This document shows positions 59,558 to 64,000 of a stretch of DNA of 64,000 nucleotides, piece by piece. The position numbers and the translations under genes were made by a program. Under the pieces are notes generated by a model, which searched no databases, was not told the origin of the DNA, and saw nothing but the letters and a program-made list of their open reading frames with translations. Each line of letters opens with the position of its first letter. The first letter of the stretch is position 1. The stretch spans positions 1,736,001-1,800,000 of the forward strand of contig JBMNGC010000001.1 of assembly GCA_050949645.1 (NCBI GenBank), in the 5' to 3' direction. Source of the DNA: RUG369 sp050949645. GTDB taxonomy: Bacteria > Planctomycetota > Planctomycetia > Pirellulales > Thermoguttaceae.

Positions 59558-61057
59558 TTATTTCGCTGGATTCCACTTGAAGGAACGCGTCCCCTTCTGC
59601 TGGAGCGTCGCGACAAATTCCTCGTCGCCGACCTTAACGCGAATCGAACGCGGACGATCCGTATCGTTGAGCGTCACAAGGGAACGGCTGCCGTCCGGGT
59701 TAACGAACGCGCAGGCGTTCAAGCCGCGATCGGCGCCGTCGACTGTAAGTTGTACGCGTTTAGCGCCCGGCGATACGACCTTCGAGAAGTGCCCTATCTC
59801 GTAGAAATGCGAATATCGTTCGACGGAACTCCAGTCCTTCGTGGAGAGGTTCACCGCGCCGAAACATGACTGACACCCGCCGGGGCGGTTTGGCCCTTTC
59901 TTATCGTCGAGCATGAAGTTCCAGACGATAATTCCTTTGCAGTCGTAGTTCATGACCCCGATTCCGACCTCGCGCATGAACCACATGAGATCGCCGCCGA
60001 AGGAATACCCCCACTCCCCGATCGACTGCTCCGTAAACCACAGTCCTTTATCGGGCCGCGCGTCGCGAACGCGCTTCATTTCCTCCTTATTACCCCCGTA
60101 AGCGTGATACGCGGCGCCCGCGAGATATTGCGCGGCCTTTTCGTCCTCGTAGATATGCAGCGGGTACCCAAACTGGTCGCGACATTCCGGCTTGTTGGAA
60201 TCATAGTTGAAGTTATGGTCGAACGCGATGATAAGCGCGTCGAGTTCGGCGGCGCGGAGCTTCGGACCAAGGACCTTAACGAACTCCTTTTGCTCCTGCC
60301 AGGTCATAAAAAGGGACGCGGAGTTGCCGCGATTAAGCGGTTCGTTCTGCATCGTGATCGCGTAGATTTCAATCCCCGCGTCGCGCATCGCTTCGATATA
60401 GCGAACGAAGTAGGTCGCGTAATCGTCGTAATACTTCGGGTTAAGCTGACCGCTCGTCCAGCTGAGATACGGTTTGAGGTCCCGAAGGTTGTCGACCTTC
60501 ATCCATGGCGGACATGTCCACGGGGACGCGAGAATCTTGAGTTCAGGGTTGACGGCAAGAATCTCTTTGAGAACCGGTATCACATATTCTTCGTCCTCCG
60601 AAGAGAGGGCAAAGTTTTCGATCCCCGGCTCCTCGCAGAGGGAGAATTCGGAGAGTGAAAAATCTGAGCATCCGATAGAGACGCGAACAAAGCTGTAACC
60701 GAGCCCTTTCGTAGGCGAAAAGGTTTCCGTTATGAGCGCGCGACGCGCGTCCTCAGGCATTTGCATGAAGTTGAAGGACGTCGATCCGGTAATCGCGGCG
60801 CCGAAGCCGTCGACGATCTGAAAGGTCGTCGCAGGATCAAGCGTCAGTGTAACGTCGGCGCGCTGACCGGAGGTAAAGTCGATGAATTCCTTGCGAAAGA
60901 GCTTCGACTTATCTGCCGTCGTCTCGTAGGCGACGACCTTATCCGCCGGATTCTCAGATTCGTCGAGTCCGGCGACCGGCGACCAGGGATTGTCGGCCCG
61001 AGCGCTTCCAACGCTCAATAACGTCAATATCAGAGCCCAATGAAAAAATCTGCGCAT
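59558..61057 (-). CDS. Exported glycoside hydrolase family 30 enzyme
   Basis: A 499-residue exported (beta/alpha)8 hydrolase. Signal segment: FFHWALILTLLSVGSARA. GH30 motifs are FQIVDGFGAAITGST, the strand ILASPWTCPPWMK, the acid/base in TMQNEP (Glu about 239) and the nucleophile in WFTEQS (Glu about 343), with a C-terminal beta-domain ending QQKGTRSFKWN. The closest pattern is that of beta-1,6-glucanase or glucosylceramidase-like members rather than xylanases, but subfamily is uncertain. Start ATG 61057 is preceded by GAGG; a TTG five codons upstream is less likely. It adds to the polysaccharide-degrading set (esterase at 6843, GH95-like at 56001). Confidence 0.9.
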   Translation of the reverse strand: MRRFFHWALILTLLSVGSARADNPWSPVAGLDESENPADKVVAYETTADKSKLFRKEFIDFTSGQRADVTLTLDPATTFQIVDGFGAAITGSTSFNFMQMPEDARRALITETFSPTKGLGYSFVRVSIGCSDFSLSEFSLCEEPGIENFALSSEDEEYVIPVLKEILAVNPELKILASPWTCPPWMKVDNLRDLKPYLSWTSGQLNPKYYDDYATYFVRYIEAMRDAGIEIYAITMQNEPLNRGNSASLFMTWQEQKEFVKVLGPKLRAAELDALIIAFDHNFNYDSNKPECRDQFGYPLHIYEDEKAAQYLAGAAYHAYGGNKEEMKRVRDARPDKGLWFTEQSIGEWGYSFGGDLMWFMREVGIGVMNYDCKGIIVWNFMLDDKKGPNRPGGCQSCFGAVNLSTKDWSSVERYSHFYEIGHFSKVVSPGAKRVQLTVDGADRGLNACAFVNPDGSRSLVTLNDTDRPRSIRVKVGDEEFVATLQQKGTRSFKWNPAK

Positions 61058-61229
61058 CTCAACCTCGCTCAATAAAAACCTGTTTCGTCGTCAACCGCTT
61101 CTCTCGTCGAAGAGTCGCCGCGGTAAACTCTATTGTCTTCATTTGAACGAGAAAAAACAGACCCGATAGAATCATGGCCACGCAATGGGAGACGCCCTTA
61201 AGGTCAGTCGCTAATTTTATTCGCTCTCG

Positions 61230-62906
61230 CTAACCCTCTGACGGAGGCGTTCCGTTCGACTCCAGGTGGACTTGACGGAACCCGCCAAGACGACCGACAT
61301 ATCGGTGAGAGATCGTCAGTACGGTTCGACCAACAGTCGCCGTTCGAACGACGTCGACAATCTTCTCTTCCGTCGCGCTATCGAGGTTTGCGGCCATTTC
61401 ATCGAGGAGCATGATCTCAGGCTGATACACGAGCGCGCGCGCGACGCCAAGAAGTTGCAGTTCCCCTTGAGAGAAATCGGCCAAGCTCATCGGAGTATCG
61501 AGTCCCAGCGGGAGACGTTTGACCTTTTCGATCAGGTCGCACTTTTCCAGAACGTCCCAGACCTGATCGACGCTGATTCTCGGGTCAAAGAGCGTTACCT
61601 GCTCGCCGACTGTTCCGTCGACGACGGCGAATTGTTGTTTCACGTAGCCGAAGATCTTACGACGTTCCTCTTCAGGGATCGCGACCGTCCGGCGACCGCC
61701 TATCGTAACGGCGCCTTTATCCGGTTCGTACAGCCCGAGGAGCAGCTTTAACAACGTGCTCTTTCCAACCCCCGTGCGACCCGTGATCACAACGTTTTCC
61801 CCGCGTTCGACGTCCAGATTGAAGCCGTCGAAGAGCGGCGGACCTTCCTGATATCCAAAGCGGAGATCCTTGATGGAAACGAGCGGATTCTTTGCGTCAG
61901 TCTCATGAACGCGCTCTGTCTCCTCTCCTGCTCGCACCGGCAGCTCTTCTTCGTTGAGAAATTCGTCGACGCGCCTGACGCCGGCGAGCGCGGACTGGAT
62001 GTTCTGAATCTCCATGCCGAGGCTCTCGAGCGGTTCGAAGACCTTCGCGACGTACGCGATAATTGCGACCGCGCCGCCGACCGTCACGCCAAACAATTCC
62101 TGGACCGCGCCGCCAAGGGAGCTACAGATCATCAAGGTCGCGACGACGGCCGCGCTCGTGAGAACGACGATGGGCGAATAGATCGAATCGTAGAAATTAG
62201 ACTCGTCGATTGCGCGGTAACTCGACTTGATGAAGCGGTCGTATTTCTGTTCCATAAAGCGTTCGCAGCGAAAGCCCCTGATCATGCGGATATTTCGGAT
62301 CGTTTCAGGGAGATGCTGGTTGACTCTCGAGGTCGCCTCGCGGTTGCGGATTTGCGCGCGGCGCATCCTGCGCTGGAAAACCGCGGTCATCCAGAAGAGC
62401 GCCGGAGTCGCGACAAGCAGGATGAGCCCGAGTCCGCGGCTCTTATAAAAGACCATGATCAGGACCGATATTAACGCGAAGGAGTCCGCAAACATGCTGA
62501 TGATTCCGCTCGTAAAGAGCGCGTCGAACGCGTCGACGTCATTAACGATACGCGAAACAATCCGCCCCGATTCGTTCATCGTGAAATATTGCGCCGGTAG
62601 CCGCGAGAATTTCTGGCTCATAACGCTGCGCGCCTCATGGGTAATCTTCTGCCCTATCACGGCGATCATCACGTTCTGGCCCGAGCGCAAGACGCCGACG
62701 GCCACCGCCGCGAGAAGATAAGTAAAGGAGAGCGCCAACGCGACGGCCTCGCCCTCCGAGAGTCGGTCGACGATCTCGCCAAGGATAAGGGGCGGAAGGA
62801 GCGCCGCCAGAACCGCGCCGAGGATCGCCGCAAAGGTCAGCGCGGCGCGCCCCTTGTTTTTACGGATAACCGTCGCGGCAATCTTCCAGATATTGCTTCG
62901 TCTCAT
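61230..62906 (-). CDS. ABC exporter half (permease plus ATPase), catalytically complete NBD
   Basis: A 558-residue ABC half-transporter. Residues 1 to about 310 hold the six-helix type-I exporter domain (ESGRIVSRIVNDVDAFDALF in the second cytoplasmic region). The ATPase domain has Walker A GRTGVGKST, Q-loop YVKQQF, a signature variant FSQGELQ in place of LSGGQ, Walker B MLLDEMAANLD with the catalytic Glu and the H-loop ISHR. The overlap of 4 bp with the upstream partner indicates translational coupling, and the two halves form a heterodimer. Likely exports a lipid, peptide or drug. No gene lies in the 157-bp gap downstream. Confidence 0.92.
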   Translation of the reverse strand: MRRSNIWKIAATVIRKNKGRAALTFAAILGAVLAALLPPLILGEIVDRLSEGEAVALALSFTYLLAAVAVGVLRSGQNVMIAVIGQKITHEARSVMSQKFSRLPAQYFTMNESGRIVSRIVNDVDAFDALFTSGIISMFADSFALISVLIMVFYKSRGLGLILLVATPALFWMTAVFQRRMRRAQIRNREATSRVNQHLPETIRNIRMIRGFRCERFMEQKYDRFIKSSYRAIDESNFYDSIYSPIVVLTSAAVVATLMICSSLGGAVQELFGVTVGGAVAIIAYVAKVFEPLESLGMEIQNIQSALAGVRRVDEFLNEEELPVRAGEETERVHETDAKNPLVSIKDLRFGYQEGPPLFDGFNLDVERGENVVITGRTGVGKSTLLKLLLGLYEPDKGAVTIGGRRTVAIPEEERRKIFGYVKQQFAVVDGTVGEQVTLFDPRISVDQVWDVLEKCDLIEKVKRLPLGLDTPMSLADFSQGELQLLGVARALVYQPEIMLLDEMAANLDSATEEKIVDVVRTATVGRTVLTISHRYVGRLGGFRQVHLESNGTPPSEG

Positions 62907-64000
62907 GCGCGTCCCCCTTCCGGTTCTCCACCGGCGTCGGGCGTCTTAACCGACTGCTGGAGACGATAAAGACGCGCGTACTCGGGGTTCGTCATCATCT
63001 CTTGATGCGTTCCGCAAATTGCAGTTCCGTTCTGGATAAAGAGAACCTGATCCGTCATGGGGAAGAAATCAAGGCGATGCGAAAAAATGATCGTGATCCT
63101 GTTCGCAGAATCCGCCATAAGGTTTTTGAAGACAGTCCCTTCCGTCTTCCGGTCGAGCGCGGCAAAGGGGTCGTCGAGGACGAGAATCTTTCGGCTGTTC
63201 GCGAGACTTCTTGCGAGCGCAAGACGCGCCTGCTGCCCCCCCGAGAGCCGCGCCCCGGCGTCGCCGACGACCGTTTGCAGACCCAGCGGCGTTTGACGAA
63301 CTTCCTCGTCCATACAGACCGCCTGCAACGCTCGTAACGCTTTCTCTTCCTGCTCGGCGACGTCATTCGGCCCCCTTTTACGCTCTTCAAGGAGTATGTT
63401 TTCCAAAATGTCGACGCTCAAAAGTTCCGGATTGTGCCCCATATAGACGACCAGCCCGGCGCGTTCGTCTTCCGTCAAATCCGACCACTGCCGTCCGTCG
63501 ACGAGAACGTCGCCCTGATATTCGGCCTCGCCCGCGAAGATCTTGCCGATCGCGGATTTCCCGCTCGCCACTTCTCCGGTGACGCCGAGCGTCTCGCCGG
63601 GTTTCAATTCAAAATTAAGGTTGGAGACCACGGTCGGACGGCCCGGATAATTGACGCTTACGTCTTTGAACGCGAGCGTTCCGACCTCCCCGGGCGTCGC
63701 CGACGCGTCTTCCACGTAGTCGCGGAACATCGGCTGAATACGCCTCCACGAAGCTCTGGCCTTCTGGACGGAGTTGAAGAGATTCGCCGCCTTCGAGGAC
63801 TTGAGCGCGAACCTTGTAAAGCACGCAAAGAAGGTTGTAAACGCGCCGACGTCCCAGACGGTCCAGCCGACGCCGAGCACGTTGCGACTCCCGAAGATGA
63901 AAATCATGATCGCGCCGCAGATGGCAATAGCAAAATAAATGGGCTGGAGCGCGCTCGTCCAGACGTTCGCGAGAACCGCGCTCCTTTCATACGCCCCCAG
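62903..64000 (-). CDS. ABC exporter half with degenerate catalytic site, N-terminus beyond window
   Basis: At least 365 residues of the partner half-transporter; the frame is open to the right edge, so most of its membrane domain is missing. The visible part shows the end of the membrane domain (WTVWDVGAFTTFFACFTRF) and a full ATPase domain: Walker A GEVASGKSA, signature LSGGQQARLALARSL, Walker B ILVLDDPFAALD. Asp replaces the catalytic Glu after Walker B, the mark of the degenerate site in heterodimeric exporters such as BmrCD or TM287/288. It is translated together with the downstream half (ATGA overlap). Confidence 0.92.
   Translation of the reverse strand: MGAYERSAVLANVWTSALQPIYFAIAICGAIMIFIFGSRNVLGVGWTVWDVGAFTTFFACFTRFALKSSKAANLFNSVQKARASWRRIQPMFRDYVEDASATPGEVGTLAFKDVSVNYPGRPTVVSNLNFELKPGETLGVTGEVASGKSAIGKIFAGEAEYQGDVLVDGRQWSDLTEDERAGLVVYMGHNPELLSVDILENILLEERKRGPNDVAEQEEKALRALQAVCMDEEVRQTPLGLQTVVGDAGARLSGGQQARLALARSLANSRKILVLDDPFAALDRKTEGTVFKNLMADSANRITIIFSHRLDFFPMTDQVLFIQNGTAICGTHQEMMTNPEYARLYRLQQSVKTPDAGGEPEGGRA

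Overview
The window looks like a piece of a Planctomycetota chromosome, probably a Pirellulales-like lineage. Several large secreted proteins begin with a motif of the planctomycete LEPR-XLL type (RLENLEDRQMLSA and variants). One protein joins a beta-propeller, a hydrazine-synthase-alpha-like cytochrome region and an SUMF1 domain, and there are planctomycete-style secreted esterases and glycosidases. This placement is inferred from protein families; no rRNA or other marker gene is present. I saw no tRNA, rRNA, CRISPR array, transposase or phage gene. Promoters are easy to read in many gaps (TTGACN or TTGCNN, 15-18 bp, then TATAAT, TAAAAT or TAGAAT), and many genes end in clear hairpin terminators.

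Layout. 1-2.7 kb: metal-efflux locus with a truncated P1B-ATPase, a separate one-domain HMA protein and a divergent ArsR-family repressor. 2.7-9 kb: two secreted proteins, the large cytochrome/SUMF1 fusion and an acetylxylan-esterase-like hydrolase. 9.2-13.3 kb: a compact surface-polysaccharide operon (wecB, a WecG/TagA-type glycosyltransferase, and a fused alcohol dehydrogenase plus Gfo/Idh/MocA oxidoreductase). 13.4-17.7 kb, minus strand: hemG, a PfkB kinase and a DMT-type permease with an acidic repeat tail. 17.8-22.5 kb: a tandem triplication of a Gfo/Idh/MocA oxidoreductase in which the spacers still carry 3' fragments of hemG; one copy is frameshifted. 22.6-31.7 kb: a large unknown secreted protein, an ICMT-like membrane methyltransferase, a secreted nucleoside hydrolase, an AlaC/LL-DAP-type aminotransferase, pdxA and an alpha-toroid protein.

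31.8-50.7 kb is the most striking part. It holds an array of giant secreted Fn3/Ig-like repeat proteins on the minus strand, interrupted only by a small protein and a MATE exporter. All share the N-terminal motif and a short conserved C-terminal tail (consensus LLEDAFADYFDEE). One is large and intact (31.8-36.8 kb) and one is intact at 42.4-45.6 kb. Two carry single-base frameshifts (39.3-41.7 and 46.5-49.7 kb). One has collapsed to its tail plus upstream leader (50.45-50.7 kb). The three full genes at 39-50 kb also share an approximately 400-bp upstream leader and similar terminators, so whole transcription units were duplicated.

50.8-64 kb: a von Willebrand A membrane protein divergent from a propeller/di-haem cytochrome, a small unknown protein, a GH95/DUF5703-like secreted enzyme, a small tail-anchored-looking membrane protein, a secreted GH30 glycosidase, and a heterodimeric ABC exporter that runs off the right edge. 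Overall the region suggests a polysaccharide-degrading, surface-protein-rich planctomycete whose tandem paralogs are being duplicated and lost.
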